Positions 1 through 11,099 of a stretch of 64,000 bases of DNA are shown piece after piece. Numbering within the stretch: the stretch's first letter is position 1; each line of letters begins with the position of its first letter. Source of the stretch: Collybiopsis luxurians FD-317 M1 (Eukaryota > Basidiomycota > Agaricomycetes > Agaricales > Omphalotaceae); contig KN834764.1 in assembly GCA_000827265.1 (NCBI GenBank), positions 664,837-728,836 on the forward strand. The letters run 5' to 3'. Position numbers and translations under genes: made by a program. The notes below the pieces were generated by a model. It was not told the origin of the DNA. It ran no database searches and was given only the letters and a program-made list of their open reading frames with translations.

Positions 1-1012
1 GTCCGCGACCGAGAAGAAAGCTCTAGAGGAGCTCAAACGGCGACGACGGAATCTCATCACCAAAAGTGAAAGCGCCAACAAGAAAGCTGACCGGTCTAGC
101 AAATTTTCGAAAAACTTGGCGGAACAGAGAGACCTAGCCAATCGTATTCGCGAACAAATCGAAGTTTTGGATGAGGAGATTATGCGGGAAGAAACTGCGC
201 TGAAAGGTTACAAGAGACGCAAGGCGAGGGCTTGGATGGAGATCAAGTTTGGGGGGGTTTTAGAGTGTTGCGAAAAAGGAAGCGTCGCATGCGATTTTGG
301 AAAAATGGTCATTAACGTGCGTATGGCTTTTCTGAGTCAACCCCGGCGCTGAAACTTGAGAGTTGTTATAGGAAATATCAGACGATTCTACCCGCCCCGG
401 TGTACCTCGTCCGCCGTACAAGAAACGAGAGAAAGTTCAGTCCATTCTCCAAGCAGGTATACAACGGGGAGAACAGGTCGCGTTTACATCGTTCTCCCTA
501 GATACAAATCCAAAGGAGTTTGGGTCAAGGTCTCGGTCAACCTCTGTAACATCCGAGTACGAGGAGAGGGAATCACCGACACCAGTGAGACCGAGTCCTG
601 TGCAGCTATACGCACACCTTCGTAATGACTCGGCCTCCTCCACCTCCACCTCGTTGTCCTCTGAACTTTCATCGGATAGTCAGTTTGATCAAAACCTCGC
701 ATCAGCCTACCCGGAACAGACATCAGAAACCAGGTTCAACGACGCATTTCACGAGCAACTCGGGGCTGTGGCTTCCGATCCTATCATCAATGCCAAGTGG
801 CCTGCCAGCAGCAGTACATCTCTACCGCAACCTAATACACCCACTACTCCCATAGCAATCGACTCTCCTGTTGAGATATCCTCTTCCTTGCCACCTCCCT
901 TCGACAATGTAAATGTCCCCACTCCAGTTCCTACTGAGGTGTCTGGAAACGGACAGGGATCTACTGATGGGGGACGAGCTGTACTAGCTGGAGGCATCGG
1001 AAAAGGACGAGG
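1..1012 (+). pseudogene. Partial, frameshifted copy of the PIL1/LSP1-like gene
   Basis: This stretch aligns base for base with 16693-17716, the middle of the PIL1-like gene downstream, at roughly 98% identity by eye. An extra A in the run at 16-19 shifts the frame at once. The intron at 317-371 is kept, and 12 bp of the CTCCAC tract near 640 are missing compared with the full gene. Similarity stops exactly at 1012, after GGACGAGG, and copia sequence begins. The upstream part lies outside the window. It cannot make the full protein. It may be a true partial duplication, a second haplotype, or a chimeric join in the assembly. Confidence 0.85.
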
Positions 1013-1182
1013 TTATAATGAGCCACAAGGGAAATGAGGAGCCTGACAGTTTCAATTTGAACTACAGGAGCAAATGTCTCATCATAATCAATGCCAGCAA
1101 TTTGAGAAAACCCTTTGGCTACAAGACAGGCTTTGTATCGGGTGATATTTCCAGCTTCATCACATTTGAGACAAAAGACCAT
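1013..1182 (-). pseudogene. Copia reverse transcriptase, N-terminal fragment
   Basis: The minus-strand frame contains [20 protein letters not shown] followed by TFAPVV, the hallmark opening of the copia RT domain (RVT_2). It continues about twenty residues to LVAHYN and then stops at the junction with the PIL1-like copy at 1012/1013, before the block that carries the first catalytic Asp. No active-site residues are present. Confidence 0.85.
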
Positions 1183-1496
1183 TTATTTGCAATGGCAACT
1201 CAATCTGGTGGACAGGATGTAAGACGATATGTATTGAGTTTATTCAATTGTGCAATTTCGGCATCCATGGCTTCCTTCCACTTTGTCCAGTCAGGATGAG
1301 ATTGTGCTTCTGCAACAGTGAGAGGCTCATGGGCTAATAGATCCTGCACTACTGCAAATGCAAAAGCTGCTGTATCAGGCTCTGCATCAGAGGGTACTCA
1401 AGTTTTCAAAGCATCAGGTTTCTGTGGAGAGCATGAATCTGGATTATTAAGAAGTCTATAAATAATGATAGACTTAGCAGCTCAAGGAATAGAGGA

Positions 1497-3050
1497 TCAA
1501 GTTGGGATGTTAGATTTAGATGGAGCAGGAGTTGGAGTGCCAAGAACTGTGTGTGTTGCTGGCACATCAGATTCTGGTGACTTCTTTTCACTTGGCAGCA
1601 ACTCAGATTGGCTTTCAATAAATGTTTGCTGCTCCCCCTTGAGTACTGACAAGTGTTCAGGAAGTGTAATACTGGATGTATGCACTGGAATTTCAAATGA
1701 ATCAACAGGATCAGAGTCTTCAAAATCAAATATGATGTTTTGGGAAGTTTGAATTTTTTGGGATTCTGGATTGTAATAGTGCCAAGCATGAGATTCATCT
1801 GAGAGGTCAGTGAAATGGAATGGTTGAGATTTCAAAGTAAGTTTCTGATTTTGGCTGTCTTGGCATAGAACCCAACATGGGGAGCCAAATTCATATAGAG
1901 TACTGACATCAGGTTTCTTTTTCCAGAATGCTTCATCAGGTGTAATATAATGATCCAGTCCTCGCATTGGTGATCGGTTCTTTATATAGACAGCATATGC
2001 GATGGCTTCTGGCCATAAGAATAATGAAAGATCATATTGTGCAAGCATGGCTCGGGCATGCTCAACAAGTATGCAATTGAGCCATTCTGCAACTCCATTT
2101 TGTTGAGGTGAGTATGCAGCAGAGATTTCATAGTGTATTCCTTTGGAGGGAAGGAATTTTTTAACATTAGTTGTATTCTCCACTGCCATCAAACTGAAAT
2201 GCTTTGCAATGTTTACCAGTTTGGGTAAATATGTAGGCAACATAATCTTGAATTCATTCCTCAACCTCTAATTTTTGTTTCATAAAGTAAATTACTGTTC
2301 GGCGCATTGCACCATCAGTAAATGAAACAAAATATTGTTCCTGATTGATCCCATTTGCATGTGTGGGTCCCCATACATCAGTGAATGTCATTTCACCAAT
2401 TTCAGTATATTTGCATTCTGCTTCTTTAGGAAAGGGATTGACATGTATTTTGGTACAATTGCATGCATCACAATTGAAGGTGAGTGGGCTGTCATGATTG
2501 ACAATCAAACCAGTCACCATTCCTTTGTCCTTCATTAATTTAATGGATTTTGGGGAAATGTGGCCAAATGCACAATGCCAATCTTTCCATGTGCGAGCAG
2601 TGGGAACTGATGGGAATGCTAGTGTTTCAGTAGAAGTGGTTGATATTTTAGAAGAGAGAGGAGAAGGAGTGAGTTGAGGGGAGCTGTGAGTGATTTGGAC
2701 AACATATAGGTTACCAATATACTTTCCTCGCATGACTTCATGTGTAGAAGATCCAGGAGCAGGTAATGATAAATTATTATTGGTAAATTTAACAGTGAAA
2801 CCAGCTTGTGTCATATGTCCAATACTGATAAGACTGAATGGAGCATCAGGAACATGTAAGGCCTCACACAGGGTAAGGTTGAATGCATGCTTGCCACAGT
2901 GGCTTGCAACAAATGCTGTTCCTTGGCCAATAACTGAAGTACAACCAAAGCCTTTTACTGAGTGACCAGGTATCTTGAAGTAAGCAGAAAAATGTGATTT
3001 ATTTCAAACTATGTGTTTTGTAGTAGCAGAATCTATCAACCAAGTATCGG
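1497..3050 (-). pseudogene. Copia protease, GAG_pre-integrase and integrase region
   Basis: Near 3021-3050 the minus strand reads TWLIDSATTKHI, the aspartic protease site (D-S-A where D-S/T-G is usual). From 2814 down come the GAG_pre-integrase segment (AFGHISPKSIKLMKDKGM), the zinc-binding CDAC pair and the first catalytic Asp in TFTDVWGP. A frame break falls near 2260. The following frame holds the third acidic residue in SPQQNGVAEWLN, where the common Arg is Trp, and then a long linker towards RT. The reading frame is broken, so it is a relic. Confidence 0.85.
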
Positions 3051-3237
3051 GATGTAAAGAGCTGTCTGCAGAATCTTAACTCATAAAAGCATAGTCAGAT
3101 TCTACAGTATTTGTGGACTCCTCCTGCATCAGATGGGCTCAGCTGAATTTAGGATTGCAGGGGCGCTTATGAAGTGATCACTTGAAATTTTATTTTTTCT
3201 GTTGTGGGCTATAGGTTTTTCCAGATGTGGTGTCACA

Positions 3238-3933
3238 GCATTGATCAATGAAATGACCAATGCAACTGCAACCATAACAAGCAGATTTTAATGGGGAAGG
3301 ACTATGGCCCTTGAATCTGTTGGCAGCAAGTGCAACATCATCAGAACTGGGCTTGGCATCTTTTCACCGGGATTGTTCAAGAATCTGGGCAACAAGCTTG
3401 TTTGAGTCTGAAAGGGATGAAGTATCAATTCCTTGAATGAATGTATCCCAGGAATCTGGAAGCGAAGTGAAGAGGGTGATGGAGAATTCATCCTCAGTGA
3501 GCTTGGAATTTAGTGCGGCAAGCTCTTTGCAATATCGTGTCATTGTCCGGATGTGTTCATTGATGTCTTCACCATCATGACATTGGGCATGGAATAGTTT
3601 TTGTTGTGCCTGGACAATGCCAATGGGTCCAGCTGGTTGGTACATACTGTTAAGGGTAGACCATGCAGAACTAGCTGAATCTGCATCAGAAATGTATACA
3701 AGAGGGTCATCCCCAACTCAGAGATGGATGGCAGAAAGTGCCTGTTGATCTTTTTTATTCCAAACTTCCTTGGCAGAAGCTTCATTGGGTTGTGGAGTCT
3801 TGCTAAGGGCATAATCCTCAAGACCCATATCAGTGAGAATATCAAGCATCTTGATTTTCCAAGTGGAGCAATTCTTGACACTGGAAAGATGCTGAATGCA
3901 GTAAGCACTGCTGGAGGCTGATGAATCTGACAT
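3238..3933 (-). pseudogene. Copia gag polyprotein relic
   Basis: The minus-strand frame from 3933 (MSDSSASSSAYCIQHL) and the frame from about 3645 (MYQPAGPIGIVQAQQKLF) together form a UBN2-type copia Gag, split by a stop near 3718. The C-terminal end encodes CYGCSCIGHFIDQC at about 3238-3280, a C-x2-C-x4-H-x4-C nucleic-acid-binding knuckle. In-frame stops show decay. The gag start sits 120 bp inside the LTR, as expected for the 5' end of the element. Confidence 0.8.
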
Positions 3934-4053
3934 GTTGGATATTGGATGTTAAATTGTAATAATACTGGTGTGCAATTTAAGAAGGACAAAAGTGATGAGG
4001 AGCTGAGTATTATAAGTGCGAGAGTTCAGTCTGGGCCGGGGCCCATAACCTAT

Positions 4054-4290
4054 TGAAGATTATGGGTTATGAGCAGGTACAAAAATGATGAAAGAACTTA
4101 TATTTGCTGGCTCTCATTTGAGCCTTTATACTTAAGTACGGAACTACTAGAATATTCTACAAAATACTACAAGTTACTGGGTGATTAGTAATAAGCTTAT
4201 ATGCAGTGCATCCACTATGTACCGCATCAGTGCATACCATTATTAATGTGTATCAGATCTTCAGATACATGATGTCATTAATCCACAACA
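4054..4290 (-). repeat. 5' LTR of the copia element (237 bp)
   Basis: Read on the minus strand the segment starts TGTTGTGG and ends AATCTTCA, so it has TG...CA ends. It holds a TATA-like GTATAAAGG. The bases just inside (GGTTATGGGCCCCGG) sit where a primer-binding site is expected. No partner LTR is in the window because the element is cut at 1013, so the ends rest on the TG/CA rule and the distance to gag. Confidence 0.6.
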
Positions 4291-4440
4291 GGAGGAGGGA
4301 GAGGGAGAGGAGGAAGGAGAAGGAGAGGAGGAGAAGAAGGTTAAGGTGTTGGTGGGAGGGAACAGAGCAGAGGGAGGAGGCAGAGCAGAGGGTGAAGAGG
4401 GTGGGGAGACAAAGCAGGAGTAAGAGAAGGAATAATTAAT
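4291..4440 (+). repeat. GGA/GAA-rich low-complexity tract
   Basis: About 150 bp of almost pure purine on the plus strand (GGAGGAGGGAGAGGGAGAGG and similar). It abuts the LTR. No coding or gene signal is visible in it or in the AT-rich 130 bp that follow. Confidence 0.8.
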
Positions 4441-4572
4441 TTATGCTGCTGTGTTATATAGTGCATAATAAATATTGCTATCTCTTTTATGATATGTAAT
4501 TGAGAGAATATGATTACCAAAATATACATTTAAAATTATAATAAGAGAAATTCAGATTTACCCCAGAGATGC

Positions 4573-5400
4573 TTAAGATTGTCTAGAGATTTCCCAGGGA
4601 GCTGCAGGGACTCTCAGGAATTCTTAGGATCCTTCAGGGAGCCTCTGAGATCTACTCAGTGTAATTCAGAAATTCTCAGGATATATCTCAGCTTGCATAG
4701 AATTAGGGGGGCATCCCTTGGACTTCTGAGAGAGCTTGTGCTCCCAAGGGTGAGACAGATTGAGGCATTTTGAGTGTGATTCATTGTAGCCTAGGCTGTG
4801 AGCCTTTTTTCCAGATGATGAATGCATTCAATATGGAGTTACCAAAATGAAGGATAGTTGGAACATCTGAAAAAAACACTTCTGGCCAAGGCAGCCAGGG
4901 GACATGTCCAAAATCCCAGGCTTCCCCAGGGCTCTCCAGGCTCCCCAGGGTTCTTGAGGTCACTTTGAAGTGCTCTCAAATTTCTTCAAAGATTCCTGGA
5001 CTTCCTAGGATTTGGGACATGTCCCCTGGTTGCCTTGGCCAGAAGTGTTTTTTCAGATGAAGGATGATACTTTGGTGGATAGAGCTCTATGTACCTTGGG
5101 AAACAAAGTGCAGGATGAGGCAATTCAGATCACTCGAGAGAATAGCAATACTGAAGCCCTGGTTCATTTGATGAAGGTGGTTGGAACAGGCAGAGTGAGG
5201 ATGTGCAAGAACTCAGGTTTGTTATTCAAGCATCAGGATGGAGAGACAGGATATCAAGATAAACACTGTATCTTCATCATCAGGAAAAGCACCTTTTTCC
5301 CAGAGAGCCAGGGCCAGCCCAGGGACACCCCCCCAATCCTAAGTAATCTCAGGTATCCTGAAAAACCCTAAAGCAACCTGGGATCCCTAGGGCCAGGACA
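4573..5400. repeat. Degenerate CCCAGGGA repeats with a long inverted repeat
   Basis: The block is full of short degenerate CAGGGA/TCTCAGGA and GGCTCCCCAGGG-like units. Inside it, arms 4867-4920 and 5004-5056 are near-perfect reverse complements: they share ACACTTCTGGCCAAGGC and CCAGGGGACATGTCC. An 83-bp spacer separates them, so the segment could fold as a long hairpin. No protein was recognised in the short frames here. It looks like the terminal or subterminal part of a DNA transposon, which is inference. Confidence 0.6.
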
Positions 5401-5408
5401 CATTCCTT

Positions 5409-6480
5409 TCAAAAGTCCCTCAGAAAGTAATGCAGTATCAAGAACACTGGATATCTGCTATGGCTGCAGTAACCTGCATGTTTGTGGTTCTTCCCCTCCT
5501 TTATACATTCTCTGACATTTCTATAGGTCTTCTGCAGATGCTTCTCCTCATAGTGACTACTTGACTCCAAGCACTGGTCTGCCTCCATATATAATAACTT
5601 GTGGGATGGGCCATTGTGCTTCACATGTGGCATGTATGAGTCTGGACACTTAAATGAATGCTTGTATATGTGAAAAGTATCAACTACATACAGAGAGGTC
5701 AATAGGAAAGTTTTACAATAATGCCCTGGTTCATAAATGCCTTCAACTTTCTTTTCCACATCTCACTCACATCATTCTATCTCCCAGACAGTGTAATCAA
5801 AGTCAACAGGTACAATGACACTAATACTAAGGTATCTGCCAACAATGATAACAAAAACTGAACCCTTCAAACCCTTTGACCAAGTGTCCATGTTGACATG
5901 GACAACATGTTTTTACAAAAGAGGCCCAATTGGCCTGACATCTGCAATTTCCTGGACAGCAACATCTGTGACATGGAACACTGTCTCCTGATGAACCCAG
6001 CTTGATGGGAAAGGTATTAATGATCAGATACATACAAAACCAACACATAGTGGAGAGTGTCCTGGGGTCATGTGCACAGCTTGAATGCCTCAAAAGTGGC
6101 ATAAGCAATACTAGGTAAATGCTTGGCTATGAACTTTTGCAAGGCCTCAATGGCAACATGCCACTCAGGTATCCAAGAAGCCCAATTTGCACTGTTTCAT
6201 TTGCACTTTTCCTTCAAGTGAGAAGGCCAGTCTTTCTTTTGGCAGTTGCAATCCTATATGTATGAAGAGGTAAGACAGAATAATAAGTAAGAGATGGGAA
6301 GTAGTACACAGTATTTATCAACCAAGCAAGATGAGCACTTCTTGAGAGGCTTGGACACTGAATGGGCAACATGGTAGTGTGAACATTGATTCAGCTGCTT
6401 ATGCAAAGGTTCACCAGGTACAAAAGCAGGATGATGGGGAGGGGGCAGCGGTGGAACAACTGTTGCACTCAGTAGCACCG
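5409..6480 (-). pseudogene. Decayed MYND zinc-finger gene
   Basis: On the minus strand, 6478-6290 encodes KPLKKCSSCLVDKYC. After an intron-like gap of about 57 bp, 6250-6186 encodes DCNCQKKDWPSHLKEKCK. Together these form a MYND-type zinc finger (C-x2-C, YC, C-x3-C, then H-x3-C). Downstream the frame reads WASWIPEWHVAIEALQKF and then HVVHVNMDTWSKGLKGSVFV. The latter aligns with HVNIDARMKGMKGSVFVV in the second copy near 22.9 kb. In-frame stops and very few CG dinucleotides indicate a methylated, decaying copy. MYND domains mediate protein-protein contacts. The function of this fungal family is not known to me. Confidence 0.6.
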
Positions 6481-6484
6481 CTGC

Positions 6485-8100
6485 TTCCTCAGCAGACAGA
6501 TGAACAGTAAGATTTTACAAAGGAGGATTCATATCTTAGTTAATGTGGAAAGTACCATTATATATATATACCTGCAGAGTAAGAACCATCAGGAAATAGT
6601 TGGCACAGTTGTAGAGGTAACAGTGGACCCAGAACAATGGAAGTAAGAAGGTAACACTAGAGTAAGAGAATGAGTAATAGAAACTCAAAGAAGCTGTCAA
6701 AATTCATTGATAATTTTGGACACTTACTTCTGCAATGTCTCAGCTACAGATCAATGGGACTAACACCTTGGACACTGAGGTGTGCAAAAAGAACAGCCCA
6801 TAATTGGTGAATCCAGAACCTGGTTGTATTATTCTTTCATATAAGTAATTGACATATGTTCAGAGTGGTTCACATCCAAGTATGAAAGAAGCTTCTTAAC
6901 TGACAGTATGAAGCACAGCTGCCATTTCACACATAAATATTTTGTATACAACTGTAGCTGCCATTAAGGAATTAACCTCATGTCACTTCTTCAATGAATC
7001 AACTTTGTCATGCTTTGGGAATGTTAAGAAGGTAGTGGGGTATGCATGTACTCATTTGAAGCTTCAGCCACTCGCATTTGACACAGAAATTATAATGTAG
7101 TATCCAAGCACCAGAAAAATTGATGTCAAGATCTCATTGGTGATTCAATTTGAGGTCTGGATTTGAAGGACTAATTTGAAATACACTGATATGAAAGAGC
7201 AGGAACTGAGGAATTCATCTATGTGTGATAATTACAGAAGAGGTTCATTAGATATATGCACAGAAAGGCAGCGATTCAAAAAGAGAGTGAACCAAATTTT
7301 TCTAAAATCCAAAAGTATGTCTATAACCCTGCATCCCTTGTTGCACTGGCTGGCATATCTGCAGAGCTGTAGACAGCTGCCATTGGATACAGTATGTACC
7401 TATCAGATGTGCATGTGTGTAATGTATTGAAAAGTGCATGTGATGCCCTGCCATACAGGAAGACAAGAAAACATTCAAGATGATTTATCTAACCCCAAGC
7501 ACCCATTACCCTTTGTTCAATCTGTTACTGTCCAACTTGAAACATATCTTGCTCTTCCCATCAGTTGTGGAGGGTGGACCATATTGCTTTTTAACACCTT
7601 GAGGAAATCTGTATATGTACCTGAAGGATACATTCACAGAACTGAGCAATTGCAGATTAATCTCCCCAGTTATCTTCTGGAGATAATGATAGTTCTTACA
7701 CTGGAAAGGCTCCCATTCTTGCTCTTGCCCATCTGTACAGATGCCAACACCTGCAACTGTGGATTGAGGACTATATTCTGCCCAACTCAAACAGTTGCAT
7801 ATGTTGTAAACATAACTGGTGAGGCTAAGAGTGCTACTGCTGCAGATCCATGGATGCTCTGGAACTGGTTCAGAAGGTGTAACTCCTAAAAGCAAAGATA
7901 TGGGGATACTTTGCATTCAGGAAGAGTTGTACCCACTGATGGCAGAGGTACTATACATTATACAAAGAGATAGAGATACACTATATTTACTGACTGCTGT
8001 CAACATCTGATTTTCTACTGTAAAGTATTGTAGAAACAGTGGCCAATGAGCATGTATGTAAGTCTATTTCTGTAGTATTTTGTGCCTCCAATAAAGTGTA
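6485..8100. other. No recognisable gene (CpG-poor, AT-rich)
   Basis: Open frames up to about 150 codons exist on both strands (7434-7889 plus, 7506-7916 minus) but overlap each other and show no motif I recognise. The texture matches the neighbouring transposon relics. Confidence 0.5.
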
Positions 8101-8104
8101 GCCA

Positions 8105-9489
8105 CTATTGACAATAAACACAACCCTGGTTGTCAATGAATCTACTCATGTAGTGAGCTTGCTCATGGCTGTAATATGCAAGCCCTTTGAGGTGGTAGGA
8201 TACTTGCTCTCTGTTGATGACTGCAGTCAGCACACTGTCAATGTCAAAACCATCCATTCTGTCCACAGCAAAGGCTAATATTGGGGGTGCTTGAAGTAAA
8301 CTCATGCACTTGTACATGTTGCCTCTGCAAACATTGCAAGTGGTGCTCATTGCATAAGGGGGGATGTCTTGCAGCCAAGCTGACATTGAGGAGGGAGCAG
8401 TTGTAAATGGCCCTGTCAAAAACACAGAAGGTTGGGGCCTGGGCTGCCTTGGGGGTCCATGCCCAGCACAGCATCTATTTTTAAGCACCATGCAGGGCTC
8501 ATCTAGCTGTAAAAGTTTCCTGGTGACCTCTGCAGAGCTAGTATATTGTGCCCATTGCATTGTCATGATATGTTGTATAGATTTTTTTGAAAGACATTGC
8601 AAATGGATTCCTGAGATTCATTACCAGTGATCTGGGACTGAAACAATTGGCTTATAATTTTCAAGTGAGTATATGCATCAAATAGATGACCTTCTTCCAG
8701 CCATATCTGCTTCAGAATCAGAAATGCAGCATTGTATGTGCAACTATTGTTAGACCATTGCAAACACATATCAGGGTATACTATTCTAGAGCACGAAGGC
8801 ATATGGGTTTGCAAATTTGGAGGTGTAAGCAGAGCACCAGATGTGGACTTGAGCTCATTCTTTGGCTTCTGAGCTTTTGGAAGACTCTGTGAAGCACCTG
8901 TAGAGGTTGTAGCTTCATTTAAAGTAGTTTTAGGCTTCCAAAGTTGAGAATTTGGAGGAGTAGGGAGAACACCAGATGATGGTCTTAGGTTCCTTGAAAC
9001 TTTTGAGGGGGGACAGATCACATTCAGAGTCACTATGTTTACATTTAACACCAGAACTCCCACTCACAACAATAGCTGGAATGGCTTCAGGAGACTTAGA
9101 GGACTTTGGAACACCTTTGGCACTCTCTGAAGATGTCTTTTTTTTATGATATTCTAACCTGTTAATGACTAACCATAAGATATCCAAACTAGGTCCAACA
9201 ACACTTAGGGATCCTTATCACTCCATTTGATAGCAGTATGAGTGTTTTTGGGTACATAGTCAAAGCCTTTCCACCAGCAAAAAGTTTTGATCAAGAGGGA
9301 ACAGGTTGAACCTTGTACAGCTGGATCCAATGCCCCCTCATATCTCAGATGAGTGATATCATCAAGCATTTCTAGCTCACAAAACTCTTTTTGCAATGAG
9401 CCTGAAGCCCCTCCAGTTATTACATGTGCATTGAAACCTTGAAGAATTGTAGTATTGGCTGTCTTGAGAAAGTGCAGTGTAAAATGCAT
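8105..9489 (-). pseudogene. Ubiquitin-specific-protease-like (C19) protein, decayed
   Basis: Three successive minus-strand frames (9489-9205, 9187-8930, 9063-8563) and then 8602-8105 read as one broken protein. CLQWSNNSCTYNAAFLILKQ, around 8770-8720, fits the Cys box of a ubiquitin-specific protease (N-x-C followed by small or hydrophobic residues). Further on, CNVCRGNMYKC gives a zinc-ribbon-like Cys pair. QVSYHLKGLAYYSHEQAHYM, followed by SRF, matches the His box (Y-x-L-x-G-x-x-Y, then HY-x-x-RF). The N-terminal part contains GFNAHVITGGASGSL and is unknown to me. The gene lies among transposon-like repeats, between CCCAGGGA clusters at 4.6-5.4 and 9.7-9.9 kb. It may be cargo or an accessory gene of a DNA transposon. 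The family call rests on the two boxes; the frame breaks are visible. Confidence 0.5.
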
Positions 9490-9689
9490 GATGGTCTCAC
9501 AATGAATTCAGCATAACTGTGACTTTATCCATGGTATGACCTTGAGACACATATGCAGTCACAGCAAAACCAGGTAACACATCCACCTGCTGTCTTGAAA
9601 CATACATCTTCATCACAAAAAGTACCCATTGCCCAGGTTAACTATAATTACCTGAGGATTATAGCCAAATACTGGGCAGCCTCAGATAT

Positions 9690-9870
9690 CAAGGGTTGCA
9701 AGGGTTGCCAGAGCTGCCAAGGCTGTCAGGGCTCCAAAGGATTTTGGCCAGATCCTGTGCAAGCTCTGGAACAACCCTGGTAATCCCTGGAGATCCCTGG
9801 GCATCCCTGGGATAACCCTGGTAATCCCTGGAGATCCCTGGGCATCCCTGGGATAACCCTGGGAAATTTT
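9690..9870 (-). repeat. TCCCTGGG tandem repeat cluster
   Basis: A unit of about 41 bp (AACCCTGGTAATCCCTGG, then AGATCCCTGGGCATCCCTGG and GAT) is present twice in tandem and followed by a partial third. Its building block is an 8-10 bp ATCCCTGGGC motif. Orientation is opposite to the cluster at 10.9 kb. Confidence 0.85.
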
Positions 9871-10879
9871 GAAGTGTTCCTGGCATATAAATATCAAAAT
9901 GCAATATATATGCAAAAAATTGAACTCTATTATTACCATGAAGGCTAAATTATAATCTGGACTAGTTATTTGAGTGTCAATGATAACTTTTAATACTAAT
10001 GATGTATAGTTCTCAACTTCTCTTCAAGCTTGAAAAATGATTCAAAGTTTTTTAGCACCTGCATGGCATAAACACCTTGACTAATTCACCATGACAACAA
10101 AAAAAAATGGCATGATTTTCTGAGTCAGGTTTTTGTCATGTGCTTGTGTTCACAATCATGAGACTTTTGGTTGAAATTTCACTTGGGCTTGCTTTTTCAA
10201 TTTCATTCCCTCTCTTTCTTCAACCTCCACCATTATCAGTACTACTTACTCAGCCTCCTGCCAATAACTCAATACTTTCATGGGTATCTTTCATTATTCT
10301 CTCTCCAATATTCAAGAGAAAAGGACCTTAGAAGAGGCACTGGGACATTGACCTGGCAAGTTTTGGGTCATTTTTTTTTACTCTCTCTGGTACTAACTAA
10401 ATATTTTGAGTTCTCCTCTTTAATTCTCCATTCTAAATACTTATGGTTGCTGTTAAGGACATGGTACCAGGGAGAAGAGTACAGGGTAGAAAGAGGAGAA
10501 ATTTCTGGTGAGTTTTCAACCTTTGATTAATTTCTTGGTGCTAAACAAATTTTCTACTAGTAGATCCCTCTCCTACATCCTACACTTATATCTCAAGCTC
10601 ACATTCATGGGGAAGGATATAAAGACAAGTGAGGTGCAGTGGAGAAGGATGGGATATTCCTGGCAAGTTTTTGACCTCTTTTTTTCATTCCTTGGTGCTA
10701 AATAAATGGTCTAGATTTCTCTCCTACATCTGGTGCCCATATCTCATTCTTGTTGTTCTTCCTACATAATTTACTGGTGTATTATGTACTGTTATTATGT
10801 TAACATATCTTATTCCCCCTTCTCAAGATTTGTATGCCATTGTAAGAATGACAGAAGAATGATTACAAATATATGCATG
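9871..10879. other. Spacer between inverted CCCAGGGA arrays, no gene seen
   Basis: AT-rich sequence with short frames only and no recognisable domain. Since opposite-orientation repeat arrays flank it, it could be the inside of a non-autonomous element of about 1.3 kb (9.7-11.06 kb). Confidence 0.4.
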
Positions 10880-11060
10880 CGTAATATCAGAATTAGCAGA
10901 TTCTTCCCAGGATTGTTCAGGGTTGCCCAGGGATGCCCAGGGATACCCAGGGAACCTCAGGGACACCCAGGGAGCCTCAGAGATGCTCAGGCTGACTCAG
11001 TTGACCTGAAGCTGACCAGTGCACACAGGATTTGAGGGAGTGTCTCCTGGCACCCTCTGT
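10880..11060 (+). repeat. CCCAGGGA tandem repeat cluster
   Basis: A run of CCCAGGGATGCCCAGGGATA-like units followed by degenerate CTCAGGGACACCCAGGGAGC units. It is the inverted counterpart of 9690-9870: the reverse complement contains the same GGCATCCCTGGG core and AATCCTGGGAA edge. Confidence 0.85.
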
Positions 11061-11099
11061 ACCATAGGGGTCCCATGCTCCCCTGGTCACCTGGTCAAC

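Larger units (their letters stand above)
1013..4290 (-). mobile_element. Truncated Ty1/copia LTR retrotransposon
   Basis: Read on the minus strand, the order is LTR, gag with a CCHC knuckle, protease, GAG_pre-integrase, integrase and the start of reverse transcriptase. That is the Pseudoviridae (copia) order, with integrase before RT. The body is broken by several stops and frameshifts. It ends at 1013 within RT, so the rest of RT, RNase H and the second LTR are missing. It is inactive. Its parts are annotated separately. Confidence 0.9.

Noticed and set aside
7434..7916. Overlapping plus and minus ORFs of 136-151 codons
   Set aside because: Neither shows a motif, a splice signal or host-like composition. 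They overlap one another in CpG-poor sequence, so no gene is called.
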